Assembly (NCBI RefSeq): GCF_013137895.1
Contig: NZ_CP053538.1
Span: forward strand, 4,309,001-4,373,000
From: Hymenobacter taeanensis
GTDB lineage: Bacteria > Bacteroidota > Bacteroidia > Cytophagales > Hymenobacteraceae
Direction: 5' to 3'
Length of the DNA stretch: 64,000 bases
The notes beneath the pieces are model-generated. The model ran no database searches. It was given only the letters and a program-made list of their open reading frames with translations, and had not been told where the DNA came from. Of this stretch, positions 46,332 through 55,620 are shown one piece after another. Position 1 is the stretch's first letter; the number at the start of each line of letters is the position of its first letter. The translations under genes and the position numbers were made by a program.

Positions 46332-48398
46332 TCAACCTATTACCGGCTCTTCTAATACCACCGGCTCAATCCACTTGCCATCCTCACGCATGAGGTCAAT
46401 GAGCTGGTCTACGGCTTGCTCTTCGGGTACAGACTTTTTGATGACTTCCTGGCCGCGGTAGAGGGCAATTTTGCCTTTTCCCACGCCCACGTAGCCGTAG
46501 TCGGCATCGGCCATTTCGCCGGGACCGTTCACGATGCAGCCCATGATGCCGATTTTCACGCCCTTCAGGTGGTCGGTGCGCTTGCGAATCATGGCGGTGG
46601 TTTCCTGCAGATCAAACAGGGTACGGCCGCAGCTGGGGCAGCTGATGTACTCGGTTTTGGACATGCGCGTGCGGGCCGCCTGCAAAATCCCGAAGCTAAG
46701 CTGGTTGAGCTGGTCCAAGGTCTGGAGCCACTCCTCTTTGCTGCGCTCTAGCAACAGCTCGGTGCTCAGTACTACCCCGTCGCCGAGGCCATCGAGCAGT
46801 AGGCCACCCACATCGGTAGCGGCGTAGAGCTGGGTTTGCTCGGGCGTGAGCACAGGGTACTGCCGATTGATGATGACCGGGTTGGTAATCTGCTTGTTGA
46901 TGAGCCGGAAGAACGCCCGCCGGATTTCCGGCATGGCGTGGGCGTTATCGGTATAGAGAATAACAACCGCCGTGGCATCAGCGTGCAACTGGCTCAGCGC
47001 CTCCTCAGTCAGTGAGGCCAGGTTGTGAAACACGAAGTTCAGCTCCGGATGCCGGACTTCGGCGGTGGCAAATTCAACCTGAGTGAACACCGGGAAGTGG
47101 TCGGGGCGCTGACCACCATCCACCCAGGCCGAGAAGTCTACTACTTCCTTCAGGCCATTAGGCAGCATGAACGGAATCGGGCGCTGGCCGGAGTACACGT
47201 AGTCGGCCCCAAGGTCGTTCATCTGGAACTTGTCGAGGAAGGCTGAGTACAAGTGGCCTACGGCGCGCAGGTCGGCGTACTCCAGGCCCGGCAGGCGCGA
47301 AAGGTCGGCCATCACGCGGGGCACGTTCTGCCCTCCTATGTTCAGCACCTCGCGGGTAGCGCGGCGGTGGTACTGGAACGGATCAATCGGCGACAGATTG
47401 GCATCATTCTCTGCTACTGCCGCCGTTTCTGACTGGCCTATGGCCGCGTTGTTAACCACTACTGCAGCAAAATCAGCGGCCAGCGGGGTAATAGGTTTGG
47501 CTTCGGCGGCACGGTTAGTGTAGCGGTCAATCAGGGCTTTAGCCACGGGGGCTTCGGCTTCAGGGGCTTCGGTGAGCGACACGCGCACGGTGTCGCCGAG
47601 GCCATCTTCCAGCAGTGTGCCGATGCCCACGGCGCTTTTGATGCGGCCGTCCTCGGCTTCGCCGGCTTCCGTTACACCCAGGTGCAGCGGGTAGGGCTGC
47701 AGGCCTTCTGCGTCGAGCTTCTGCACCAGCAGGCGGTAGGCCTGTACCATTACCTGCGTGTTGCTGGCCTTCATGCTCAGCACCACATTGTAATAGTTCT
47801 CCTCCTCACAAAGGCGCAAAAACTCCAGCGCCGACTCCACCATGCCCAGCGGCGTGTCGCCGTAACGGCTCAGAATCCGGTCGGACAGGGAGCCGTGGTT
47901 GGTACCGATGCGCATGGCGGTGCCGTACTGCTTGCAGATCTGCACCAGCGGTCGGAACCGCTCCCGAATGCGCTCCACCTCGGCGGCGTAGGTAGCGTCG
48001 GTGTACTCAATGATGTCGAACTTCTTCTTGTCGGCGTAGTTGCCGGGGTTCACGCGCACCTTTTCCACGATGCGGGCGGCCAGCTCAGCGGCGTTGGGCG
48101 TGAAGTGGATGTCGGCAATGAGGGGCACGTTGCAGCCGCGCTTGCGCAGCTCCTTCTTGATTTCCAGCAGGTTCTGAGCCTCCTTCACGCTGGGCGCTGT
48201 GATGCGCACGTACTCGCAGCCCGCTTCCACCATGCGCAGCGTCTGCTCCACTGAGCCCAGCGTGTCCATGGTGTCAACGGTGGTCATGCTCTGCACCCGA
48301 ATGGGGTTGAGGCCACCCATGGGCAGGTCGCCGAGCTGGACTTCCCGGCTGAGGCGGCGCTTATACTCAGTAAGGCTGGGGCAATACGTTTTGTTCAT
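46332..48398 (-). CDS. ispG: 4-hydroxy-3-methylbut-2-enyl diphosphate synthase (long form)
   Basis: This 688-residue enzyme catalyses the penultimate MEP-pathway step with a [4Fe-4S] cluster. The N-terminal TIM barrel includes the GDLPMGGLNPIRVQSMTT start, DIHFTPNAA and KVRVNPGN. The C-terminal cluster domain has CPSCGRTLFDLQ and GCIVNGPGEMADADYGYVG. About 250 extra residues lie between them, the three-domain form seen in Bacteroidota and plants. A minus-strand -7 box is 34 bp upstream. Confidence 0.95.
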   Translation of the reverse strand: MNKTYCPSLTEYKRRLSREVQLGDLPMGGLNPIRVQSMTTVDTMDTLGSVEQTLRMVEAGCEYVRITAPSVKEAQNLLEIKKELRKRGCNVPLIADIHFTPNAAELAARIVEKVRVNPGNYADKKKFDIIEYTDATYAAEVERIRERFRPLVQICKQYGTAMRIGTNHGSLSDRILSRYGDTPLGMVESALEFLRLCEEENYYNVVLSMKASNTQVMVQAYRLLVQKLDAEGLQPYPLHLGVTEAGEAEDGRIKSAVGIGTLLEDGLGDTVRVSLTEAPEAEAPVAKALIDRYTNRAAEAKPITPLAADFAAVVVNNAAIGQSETAAVAENDANLSPIDPFQYHRRATREVLNIGGQNVPRVMADLSRLPGLEYADLRAVGHLYSAFLDKFQMNDLGADYVYSGQRPIPFMLPNGLKEVVDFSAWVDGGQRPDHFPVFTQVEFATAEVRHPELNFVFHNLASLTEEALSQLHADATAVVILYTDNAHAMPEIRRAFFRLINKQITNPVIINRQYPVLTPEQTQLYAATDVGGLLLDGLGDGVVLSTELLLERSKEEWLQTLDQLNQLSFGILQAARTRMSKTEYISCPSCGRTLFDLQETTAMIRKRTDHLKGVKIGIMGCIVNGPGEMADADYGYVGVGKGKIALYRGQEVIKKSVPEEQAVDQLIDLMREDGKWIEPVVLEEPVIG

Positions 48399-48431
48399 AA
48401 CCCAAAGGGGGAGCGTTTTTCAGAAGAGTAA

Positions 48432-48439
48432 CAAAGGTA
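48432..48439 (-). promoter_or_regulatory. Putative -7 element for ispG
   Basis: The minus strand reads TACCTTTG, an exact TAnnTTTG match, ending 34 bp before the ispG ATG. A TTG lies about 16 bp further upstream, which is shorter than the usual 19-21 spacer. The same TACCTTTG octamer precedes glnN. Confidence 0.5.
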
Positions 48440-48646
48440 ACGGAAGGTTTGTGCTCAACATATGTGCCACGAGCTCAATGTAGGGCCGTTATCTCTTGCG
48501 TCTTGGCACCGAGCGACTGGCCTAGGTGGTATAGAAATGAAGTCAAAAGGCCGTCATATTGAGCTGGCCGGTAGTTAGCCAATGAACTTCTCCGCAACTT
48601 CTAGCCGGCAATTGCTGTCTTTAACTCAACTACCTTCTCCCCCAAC

Positions 48647-49135
48647 ATGAAGCAATTGAAATTCCTTGCGCTGGCCGCTGTCCTCTTGTTTGCAGTGCCT
48701 GGCCTGGCGCAGCAAGTCACGGTTATAAAGCTGCCGGAGCTGCAGAAGCGTCTGAGCCGCCAGAACGACACTACTTATGTAGTGAACTTCTGGGCTACCT
48801 GGTGCGCCCCCTGCGTGAAAGAGCTGCCTCACTTCGATCAGCTAACTACAACGTATGCTAACCAGAAAGTAAAAGTGCTGCTGGTAAGCATGGACTACGC
48901 CTCCCAACTCGATAAGAAAGTAAAGCCCTTCGTGGCGAAGCGGGGCCTGAAGTCGGAAGTGGTGCTCCTGAACGAGCCGGACCCAAACTCCTGGATGGAC
49001 AAAGTAGACTCTAGATGGACGGGAGCAATACCGTTTACCATCCTGGTAAACAGCGCCAAAAAGAAACGGGCCACCTTCGAGCAGGAACTTACGGCGGCCG
49101 AGCTGAACAAGCAGGTACAGGCCTTTATGAAATAG
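48647..49135 (+). CDS. TlpA-like periplasmic thioredoxin
   Basis: This 162-residue protein has a signal peptide (to about residue 22, LAQQ) and a thioredoxin fold. The redox motif WCAPC has Cys53 and Cys56, and the cis-Pro loop is GAIPFTILV. TlpA/ResA-like proteins reduce disulfides in the periplasm, often for cytochrome maturation. A second thioredoxin-fold protein gene follows 233 bp downstream. The gap between them carries only a fragment of family A (CTACGCTCAGCAT near 49229). Confidence 0.88.
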   Translation: MKQLKFLALAAVLLFAVPGLAQQVTVIKLPELQKRLSRQNDTTYVVNFWATWCAPCVKELPHFDQLTTTYANQKVKVLLVSMDYASQLDKKVKPFVAKRGLKSEVVLLNEPDPNSWMDKVDSRWTGAIPFTILVNSAKKKRATFEQELTAAELNKQVQAFMK

Positions 49136-49368
49136 CAGGTATTTCGTGCTATGCCTGTCGTTTTGACGCAGGAAGAATCTGAGTTATCTTCCAGATTGTA
49201 AGAATGGTAAGCGAATTTTTACTTCAGCTACGCTCAGCATCACGGTCTCTTTAGTACGCTAAAGGCGTTACCGGCCACACGGTTTCTAGGCCAGTATCTT
49301 GGTTTCTGGCTCTGCCTGGAAAAACAAACGCAGGTTTCTCATCACTCACTTTTACCATCTTTTGCCTT

Positions 49369-49992
49369 ATGAAAAAGCTACTTCCTTTTCTGGCTGCTTG
49401 TCTGGTGTTGGCGCTGAGCAGCTTCATCGTACTTCGGCCGGTGGCGGCGGGGTATCAGGTGGGCGATAAAGCCACCGATTTTAAGCTCAAGAATGTGGAC
49501 GGCAAGATGGTGTCGTTGGCCGATAACAAGACGGCCAAGGGCTACATTGTGGTGTTTACTTGCAATACCTGCCCCTACGCCCAGGCCTACGAGAGCCGCA
49601 TACTGGCCCTGCACCAGAAGTACGCCCGCCAGGGCTACCCGGTAGTAGCCATTAACCCTAATGACCCCGCCGTAGCGCCCGGCGACTCCTTCGCCGATAT
49701 GCAGAAGCGGGCCAAGGCGAAGCAGTATGCCTTTCCGTATCTGCAAGACGAAACTCAGCAGATTGCTAAAGCCTACGGCGCCACCCGCACGCCCCATCTC
49801 TACGTGCTCACCCGACAGGGCAATGACTTTATAGTGAGCTACATCGGAGCCATCGACGACAACTCCGAGGATGCCAGCCAGGTGAAAACCAAGTACCTGG
49901 AAAACGCCATGACCGACATCATAGCTGGTAAGCCGGCCTCCGTAAATTCTACCAAGGCAATAGGCTGCACCATCAAATGGAAGCGCGCCTAG
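49369..49992 (+). CDS. Exported redoxin (AhpC/TSA-like thioredoxin family protein)
   Basis: This 207-residue protein has an N-terminal hydrophobic anchor or signal (residues 1-27). The peroxiredoxin/thioredoxin fold follows: GDKATDFKLKNVDGK, the FTCNTCPYAQ active-site motif with Cys65 and Cys68, and the ATRTPHLYVL cis-Pro loop. It belongs to the group of thioredoxin-like proteins with a CxxCP site. A terminator hairpin follows. Confidence 0.85.
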   Translation: MKKLLPFLAACLVLALSSFIVLRPVAAGYQVGDKATDFKLKNVDGKMVSLADNKTAKGYIVVFTCNTCPYAQAYESRILALHQKYARQGYPVVAINPNDPAVAPGDSFADMQKRAKAKQYAFPYLQDETQQIAKAYGATRTPHLYVLTRQGNDFIVSYIGAIDDNSEDASQVKTKYLENAMTDIIAGKPASVNSTKAIGCTIKWKRA

Positions 49993-50013
49993 GCTACTGC
50001 AGCTTACCCCCAT

Positions 50014-50044
50014 GAAAAAGCTCGCTCTACAGCGAGCTTTTTTG
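50014..50044 (+). terminator. Intrinsic terminator
   Basis: The stem AAAAAGCTCGCT pairs with AGCGAGCTTTTTT around a short loop. It lies 22 bp after the redoxin gene stop. Confidence 0.88.
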
Positions 50045-50227
50045 TTGCCGTGACCCTAATAAATAGTGTGAAAACCGGGCTTTCGGAGCAGGAACAAGCC
50101 TCTAGCCTGTTTACTCCCACACTGCGCCCCAAGCCTTTTGCGCATCAATGATGAATCATCTTGTTACGATTAAACAACTAATTTAAAACGACTTGCGCCG
50201 TTGTGCAGGGCAATGCTGTACCGTAAG

Positions 50228-50884
50228 CTAAACCCCTTCAGCACGCGTAAATACGTCTTCCAGACTGATGGTTTGCACACCCGGAGTTTCATCGAGGGCA
50301 GCATTAATCATAGCCTGAGCTACTGTGCGCCCATGAATGGGGCGGTACTGCCGCAGCACGGGTAACTGGCCTACCAAACTACCTAGCAGTAGGCCTATCC
50401 GCTCGCCGGTGCGGGGCTCCTTCCGGAAGCCGGCCAGCATACCTGGCTGCAGTATCCGGATACGGTGAAAGGGCAGCTTCTTAACGTCCTGCTCCAGTTC
50501 ACCCTTCATTCGGCTGTAGAAAATTATCGAATGAGCATCGGCCCCGGCCGACGACACCAGCACCAGAGTTTCTACTCCATGCTCAGCGGCGGCCTGGGCG
50601 GCGCGGTACTGGTACGTGTAGTCCACTTCGTACTGGGCGTTCTGGCTGCCAGCCTGTTTGAGCGTGGTGCCGAGGGCGGAGAACAGTACATCTCCGGTCA
50701 GCAGCCCGCTCCACTCCTGAGGCTGGCCAAAATCAATCAAGTGCTCTTGTAGCTTTGGGCTCTGATAGCCCGTGGGGCGGCGCCCAAACACTTTTACGCT
50801 GCTGAAACGGTCGTCGAGGAGCAACTGCTGAAGCAGGTAGTCGCCAACCAGGCCCGTAGCCCCAATTAGTATGGCTGTTTTCAT
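50228..50884 (-). CDS. NAD(P)H-binding oxidoreductase (atypical SDR)
   Basis: This 218-residue Rossmann-fold protein has AILIGATGLVGDYLLQQLL at residues 4-22. LVSSAGADAHSIIFYSRMKGELE and RILQPGMLAGFRKEPR follow. It belongs to the same broad HTATIP2-like/NmrA-like group as the protein at 45215-45877. I chose Met 50884, where the fold starts. Substrate is unknown. It is followed on the same strand, upstream, by a quinone oxidoreductase gene. Confidence 0.82.
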   Translation of the reverse strand: MKTAILIGATGLVGDYLLQQLLLDDRFSSVKVFGRRPTGYQSPKLQEHLIDFGQPQEWSGLLTGDVLFSALGTTLKQAGSQNAQYEVDYTYQYRAAQAAAEHGVETLVLVSSAGADAHSIIFYSRMKGELEQDVKKLPFHRIRILQPGMLAGFRKEPRTGERIGLLLGSLVGQLPVLRQYRPIHGRTVAQAMINAALDETPGVQTISLEDVFTRAEGV

Positions 50885-51048
50885 GAGGAGGTAGTTAGTA
50901 ATCAAGCCGGAGCAGCATCCTAAAAACACCTCTGATGGTTTCCACAGTGATGTTTTGACCACCGAAGCCAACAAAGACGATTTCTCAAGCTCGACAGTTG
51001 TACGGGTAGGTGACCGGTTTCGACGAATTTCGGCAAATTCTTCTGCTC

Positions 51049-52029
51049 CTATGCCCCCTGCGTCACCTCCAGCACCAGTTTACCGATGTGGGTGCTGCTC
51101 TCCAGCAGCTGATGCGCGGCCGCAGCCTCGGCGAGCGGAAAGGTCTGGTAAATAACGGGCTTAAACTTGCCTGCGGCCAGCAGCGGCCACACGTGCTGCT
51201 CCACCGCTGCCGCCAGGGCTGCTTTAAACTCGGCTAAGCGGGGCCGCAGGGTGCTACCCGTAATAGTGAGGCGGCGGGCCATAACCTCCAAGGCATTGAA
51301 CTCCGCCGGGCCTCCCTGCATGGCATTTATGAATACCAGTCGGCCATCTGGGCGCAGCAGGCGCAGATTTTTGGGCGTGTAGTCGCCCCCTACCATGTCC
51401 AGCACCACATCCACCCCTTCCTCGGCTAATACCTGCTCAAAGTCGGCCTGCTTGTAGTTAATGACCACATCGGCCCCCAAGGAGCGTAGCGCCTCGCACT
51501 TCCCGGTGCTGCCGGCGGTGGTGGCCACGCGGCTGCCTAGAGCATGTGCCAGCTGAATGGCGGTTATGCCAATGCCACTGCTGCCCCCGTGTACCAGCAG
51601 CGTTTCGCCGGGCTGCAGGGCACCGCGCTGAAATACGTTGTGCCACACGGTAAACACCGTTTCGGGGAGGGAAGCAGCTTCGGTCATGCTCCAGCCCTCG
51701 GGCACCGGCAGGCAGTGGCCCGCATCTACCACGGCGTACTCGGCATAGCCCCCGGCCGCCAGCAGGGCGCACACCGCGTCGCCGGGCTGCCAGCGCGTGA
51801 CAGCGGCCCCGCACTGTTCCACGCGGCCCGCTATCTCCAGGCCTGGCACCGTACCGGCCACGTCGCCGCTGCCGCGGTACTTGCCCTGGCGCAGCAGCAC
51901 ATCAGGGCGGTTTACGCCGGCAGCTTCTACCCGCACCAGCACCTGGTGAGCGGCGGGCTCAGGAATGAGAGCTTCTTGTAGCCGTAGCACTTCTGGCCCT
52001 CCGGGCGCGGAAATCGTAATGTGTTGCAT
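51049..52029 (-). CDS. NAD(P)H:quinone oxidoreductase (zinc-free MDR family, PIG3-like)
   Basis: This 326-residue medium-chain reductase has a GroES-like N-terminal domain with GVNRPDVLLRQGKY and PGLEIAGRV. The nucleotide-binding domain carries GETLLVHGGSSGIGITAIQLA. The structural zinc cysteines are absent, as in quinone reductases such as TP53I3. It reduces quinones or enones with NADPH. I chose Met 52029 (MQHITISAPGG), the usual family start. Confidence 0.9.
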   Translation of the reverse strand: MQHITISAPGGPEVLRLQEALIPEPAAHQVLVRVEAAGVNRPDVLLRQGKYRGSGDVAGTVPGLEIAGRVEQCGAAVTRWQPGDAVCALLAAGGYAEYAVVDAGHCLPVPEGWSMTEAASLPETVFTVWHNVFQRGALQPGETLLVHGGSSGIGITAIQLAHALGSRVATTAGSTGKCEALRSLGADVVINYKQADFEQVLAEEGVDVVLDMVGGDYTPKNLRLLRPDGRLVFINAMQGGPAEFNALEVMARRLTITGSTLRPRLAEFKAALAAAVEQHVWPLLAAGKFKPVIYQTFPLAEAAAAHQLLESSTHIGKLVLEVTQGA

Positions 52030-52169
52030 AAAGTGGGTGTTTGTTACTACCATACGGCAGCTCTGCTTACTCAACACAGGACGCGAACTAGCCTCAGGGG
52101 GTTAGGCTCCTGCTTTAATCACCAACTTTAGTTTTTCAGTTTGCGTATATTATTGTTGTGTTTACTTCC

Positions 52170-52667
52170 ATGAAAAGGGTCTCCTTCATACCCACCTTCC
52201 TGCAGGCTGCCCGCACTACAGGCCTCCGGGCCTGGCAAACGGGGCGGTTGTTTCAGCGGGCGGTTCGTACCGCTCTCGACTCGGTGCAGGAAGTACTGCG
52301 GGCCGAAGTACAAAAGGGCAACGGGCAACTGGTGGCTGATTTTCTGACCAACAAGGCGCTGCCCGCCGCCCGGGCGCTGTTGCTGGAGCGCATGGCCTCC
52401 CGCCTGCTAATCCGGCTGGGCCTGCGCGGGGTGCTGGCCTCTAGTGTGGTAGGCTGGGTGCTCCCCTTTGTGGTGGAGCACTTAGTTAAGGTAGGCCACC
52501 GCACAGGCCTCTTCGAGAAAATTCGCGAAAACAGCACGGTTACTGACACGCTGCGCCGCCTCGAGGAGCTTAAGCAGGCGACCTGGAAAGCCCTGGCTCC
52601 CGACCATGGCACCGGAGCTGAAGTATTGCCCGATGACGCAGAGCCTCCTCGCCAGCTTCCGGCCTAA
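52170..52667 (+). CDS. Hypothetical protein with a hydrophobic helix, 165 residues
   Basis: I do not recognise this family. The protein is basic at the N-terminus, has one hydrophobic segment (VLASSVVGWVLPFVVEHLV at about 92-110) and an acidic Pro-rich tail. An in-frame GTG at 52158 is an alternative start. Coding signs are moderate: codon bias fits neighbours. It begins a run of short, poorly known genes that extends to 56446. Confidence 0.6.
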   Translation: MKRVSFIPTFLQAARTTGLRAWQTGRLFQRAVRTALDSVQEVLRAEVQKGNGQLVADFLTNKALPAARALLLERMASRLLIRLGLRGVLASSVVGWVLPFVVEHLVKVGHRTGLFEKIRENSTVTDTLRRLEELKQATWKALAPDHGTGAEVLPDDAEPPRQLPA

Positions 52668-52797
52668 AATCGGCTCGAAGGGCGCTAAAACACCGTTTTT
52701 CTTAGAAAAATTCACTCCCTAAACTTTACTTTATTTTGCCCCTTTTTTACTTGCAAGCATCAATCCAGTCTCCTTTACCAGGTCGTAGGTGGGGCCA

Positions 52798-53160
52798 ATG
52801 AAAAACTCAGTTTCCACTATTGCCACAAATTCCGTTCAGGCCTCTCCGTCGGGTAAGGCGCTGCGGGAGCTGTATCGAACTGCCCGCCATATTTACCACT
52901 CCGACCCCTACGCCGCTGCCCGGCTGGCCCGTATTGCCGATCAGGCCGAATACTTTCTGCATGCCTGGCCCGAGGAGCAGTGGCCTACTACCCAACCCGG
53001 CCCGTACCCATTCCCTAGTCGGCAGGTGCTGCTAGCGTGGGCTGCCACCGCCAAACGCGATGCCACGGCGTTCAGTCTGCTTCCCGAAAGCAGCTGGTCT
53101 TACGCGCACTGGCGTCAGGTTACCACTACTTTACTAGCTACACTGGTTCCGTTTGCCTAA
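52798..53160 (+). CDS. Hypothetical protein, 120 residues
   Basis: Starting at ATG 52798, this small protein is mostly helical, with ALRELYRTARHIYHSDPYAAARLARIADQAEYFLHAW forming two predicted helices (given here only as a span at about residues 17-53). I see no known motif. GC-rich codon use fits the genome. It has no clear operon partner. Confidence 0.55.
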   Translation: MKNSVSTIATNSVQASPSGKALRELYRTARHIYHSDPYAAARLARIADQAEYFLHAWPEEQWPTTQPGPYPFPSRQVLLAWAATAKRDATAFSLLPESSWSYAHWRQVTTTLLATLVPFA

Positions 53161-53248
53161 GCTTTACGTGCCTGTTTTGCCAGCAGCAATAGCGCCGGCG
53201 CAACAGCACACACCTGATTCAGGCTTGTAAACCAGCAGCGAGAGAAAC

Positions 53249-53313
53249 CGTTTCGCGACGAGCCGCTGACCAGTAACAGCAACTGCGCAGTACTAGGTAC
53301 TCGTCGCGAAACG
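53249..53313. repeat. 14-nt inverted repeat in the gap 53161-53504
   Basis: Perfect arms at 53249-53262 and 53300-53313 (CGTTTCGCGACGAG) flank a 37-nt loop. The arm sequence is unrelated to families A and B. I see nothing else in this 344-bp gap. Confidence 0.8.
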
Positions 53314-53504
53314 CATATCCGCGCTACTGGCTTGCCTCTGCGGCGTCGGGCTACATTACATTGGCGGCTCTATTTATTATCGGACATTTGCTTCGCCGCT
53401 AGTTACTTCTCTCTGGCAGCCAATTTCCAACGGGCAACGTAGTTACTAGCGCTTTGGCTTTCGGCCCAACCATCAGCTATTTATATACAAGCCCCGCTAC
53501 ATTT

Positions 53505-53906
53505 ATGCTCCTACTCACTTCCCTGTCCTCCGTAAGCTTTTATCTGCACAACATTGGCTGCCGGGCCTTAGAGGCAAGATGGAGCGACCACGGCGGCAGC
53601 GCAGTGTTTCGGGAGTCTATAATGGAGGGTCTGGCTCTGGCCCGGCAATACCAGGCCGAGTGCTGGATAGCCGACGACCGGCAGCTCGGCCCTATGCTGC
53701 CCGCCGACCTGGAATGGGTAGCCACCGACGTACTACCGGCCCTGGCCGAATCCGGTATCCGTCGCCTGGCCATCGTTGAATCGGAGGATTTACTGAACCG
53801 AGAGCTTATTCAGGAGGCCTACATACCGCCGCTCGAAGCCCTGCCCATTGAAGTGCGCCACTTCACTGACCTGCCAACGGCCCGCGCCTGGGCTTGCGGC
53901 AAATAG
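53505..53906 (+). CDS. STAS/SpoIIAA-like domain protein, paralogue 1
   Basis: This 133-residue protein resembles a STAS/SpoIIAA-like family common in Hymenobacteraceae. It has an EARWSDHGGS strand, a RESIMEGLALARQYQAECWIADDRQLGP segment (spanning residues about 34-61), then LEWVATDVLPALAESGIRRLAIV and a C-terminal HFTDLPTARAWA. Such domains bind partners in signalling; function is unknown. I chose ATG 53505. The same layout recurs in the gene at 54917. Confidence 0.65.
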   Translation: MLLLTSLSSVSFYLHNIGCRALEARWSDHGGSAVFRESIMEGLALARQYQAECWIADDRQLGPMLPADLEWVATDVLPALAESGIRRLAIVESEDLLNRELIQEAYIPPLEALPIEVRHFTDLPTARAWACGK

Positions 53907-53994
53907 TCTTTGTTAGCGCACTTCTACCGCACCCTACCTACACATCTGGCGTCAGCGGATCCTATTTCCTTTATTCTCTTCTCTACGTATTATT

Positions 53995-54345
53995 ATGAAG
54001 CACCTACCTTTCCTGCTCCTGGGTGTTGCTAGTTTATTCCCCATTGCGGCACGGGCACAAGCTCCGGCAGCGCCTAGTGCTACTGCGCCAGCAACAGTGG
54101 CCTACGAGTATGGCACTGCCAGCATTCAGAGCCAATTCAATCGGGAATGGCGCTTAGTTGATACTGATCCTGCGCACCCCACCAGCCAGTTCTATGTGCA
54201 GGATGAGCAGGGTAAGAAGCGGGCCTGAAAATCTCAGGCCGAAGTACTTAATTATTTGGCCAGCCAGAGCTGGGAAATCCTCCCACTGGGTGTTGATCCT
54301 GGCAACGCTACCTTTCACTACATGCTGCGCAAGGCAGGCCGGTAG
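53995..54345 (+). pseudogene. Small exported protein interrupted by an in-frame TGA
   Basis: A signal peptide (MKHLPFLLLGVASLFPIAARA) leads into YEYGTASIQSQFNREWRLVD. The frame hits TGA at 54226-54228 (codon 78) and then continues in the same frame with KSQAEVLNYLASQSWEILPLG and HYMLRKAGR to TAG 54343-54345. The part after the stop reads like the natural C-terminus of the same family. A single point change could explain the stop. It may be a new pseudogene, stop readthrough, or a base error. Confidence 0.65.
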
Positions 54346-54480
54346 TTTTCTGTAGTTGCACTCGGCCTGGCGCTGCCCTTACTCGCCTGCCACCGCCGCT
54401 CTGTACCCTACGCCCTGCCTGGGGCATCCTGCGTTCAGAGCCAGGTGCTGCCTTCTGCTCGGGCAACAAGGAAAAAAGAC

Positions 54481-54488
54481 TAGATTTG
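54481..54488 (+). promoter_or_regulatory. Putative -7 element
   Basis: TAGATTTG is an exact TAnnTTTG match 25 bp upstream of the ATG at 54514. A matching -33 TTTG at 19-21 bp is not evident. Confidence 0.4.
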
Positions 54489-54513
54489 AACCTCCTCTAT
54501 CCTGTTTTTGCTG

Positions 54514-54795
54514 ATGGCAACTGACGCCCTGCTTTCCCGCTTACAAATCCTCGGCCAGCAGTTGGACGCAGACCACAGCGCTGGCGACGTAGGCAGCGCG
54601 GCGCCCTTAACTCAGGCTCGGGAATTTCTGCTTACCCACTTGCAAGAGGAGCCCACCCTGCCCTACCGGGGCGCCGAGTTGCTGGAACTCCTGACGCCTT
54701 CCCCACACATTCACTGGCATTGGGAACAGGAACGGGAGCTGGTACTGGAAGGCCTGACGCTGCTGCATCAACTATGGCTGGGCCAGCAGCGCTAA
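54514..54795 (+). CDS. Hypothetical protein, 93 residues
   Basis: This small Leu/Glu/His-rich protein is predicted to be helical (LLSRLQILGQQL and LVLEGLTLLHQLWLGQQ). I do not recognise it. A -7-like promoter element precedes it. It lies between the interrupted small gene and the second STAS-like gene. Confidence 0.5.
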   Translation: MATDALLSRLQILGQQLDADHSAGDVGSAAPLTQAREFLLTHLQEEPTLPYRGAELLELLTPSPHIHWHWEQERELVLEGLTLLHQLWLGQQR

Positions 54796-54916
54796 CTGGC
54801 CTAGTAAACCTGCTGCAGCGCAGGTGCGGGTATCAGCTCCGCGCTACTACTACAGCCGCTTCAGAACGAGGTACTCAGCGGCAGAAGCAATTGAAGAAAT
54901 AGGTAAACCACCCCTC

Positions 54917-55339
54917 ATGCCCATAGAACTAACCAACGGCTTCGGTAAAGTATATCTCACCATCGAATATGATGCTGCCAACCGGTGGGTCTATAACAAC
55001 TGGATTGGGTATCAAACCTTCACGGGTATTATCGCCGGAGCAGATGCCTGCCTGTTTCCGCTTAGTGAGAACAAGTGCGCCTACCTGCTCAACGATAACC
55101 GGCAGGTGCTAGGCCCCTGGAACCACGCCGTTGAGTGGATTGCCACCCAGTGGGCTCCGCGCGCTATTGAGCAGGGCCTCACTCACTTCGCCCATATCGT
55201 CAGCCCCGAATCGATGGCCGCTCAGTCCGCTGAATCAATGTTTCTGGGCATCGGCCAGCGCCTGGAAATGCGCATGTTCAGTGATATTGAGCAGGCCAAA
55301 GCCTGGTTACGCGAGGCGCAGCAAGCCGCTCGTAGATAA
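54917..55339 (+). CDS. STAS/SpoIIAA-like domain protein, paralogue 2
   Basis: This 140-residue protein (ATG 54917, MPIELTNGFGKVYL) shares the order of elements with the gene at 53505. RWVYNNWIGYQTF is the strand and turn, and AYLLNDNRQVLGPWNHAVEW is the equivalent of WIADDRQLGPMLPADLEW. RAIEQGLTHFAHIVS and MFSDIEQAKAWL match the helix and C-terminal motif. The two are likely ancient paralogues. An upstream in-frame ATG at 54824 is rejected because its extra residues are not conserved between the paralogues. The 281-bp gap after it shows nothing I can support. Confidence 0.65.
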   Translation: MPIELTNGFGKVYLTIEYDAANRWVYNNWIGYQTFTGIIAGADACLFPLSENKCAYLLNDNRQVLGPWNHAVEWIATQWAPRAIEQGLTHFAHIVSPESMAAQSAESMFLGIGQRLEMRMFSDIEQAKAWLREAQQAARR

Positions 55340-55620
55340 GGCGCGCATCATCCGGTTGCTCGAGATGCCGTTGAAGAAAGAATACCCATTTGTTAGCTAG
55401 ACTATATGGCAGCTACTATGCGCAAAAACGATATCAGAGCGTTGGATCTGCTTTTTCCAGCCTAAGTGTTGGGTCACTCGTGACGCTACTACTGGTTAAC
55501 CCTAACCGGCCCACGTTCTTCTCCTCGCATGCAGGAAGAACGGCTGGGCGTAGGCCACTCCTGCTGAGCCGGGCGCTGAAGTTAGGTGTCTGGAGGCTGC
55601 AACACTCTGATAGCTACTAA

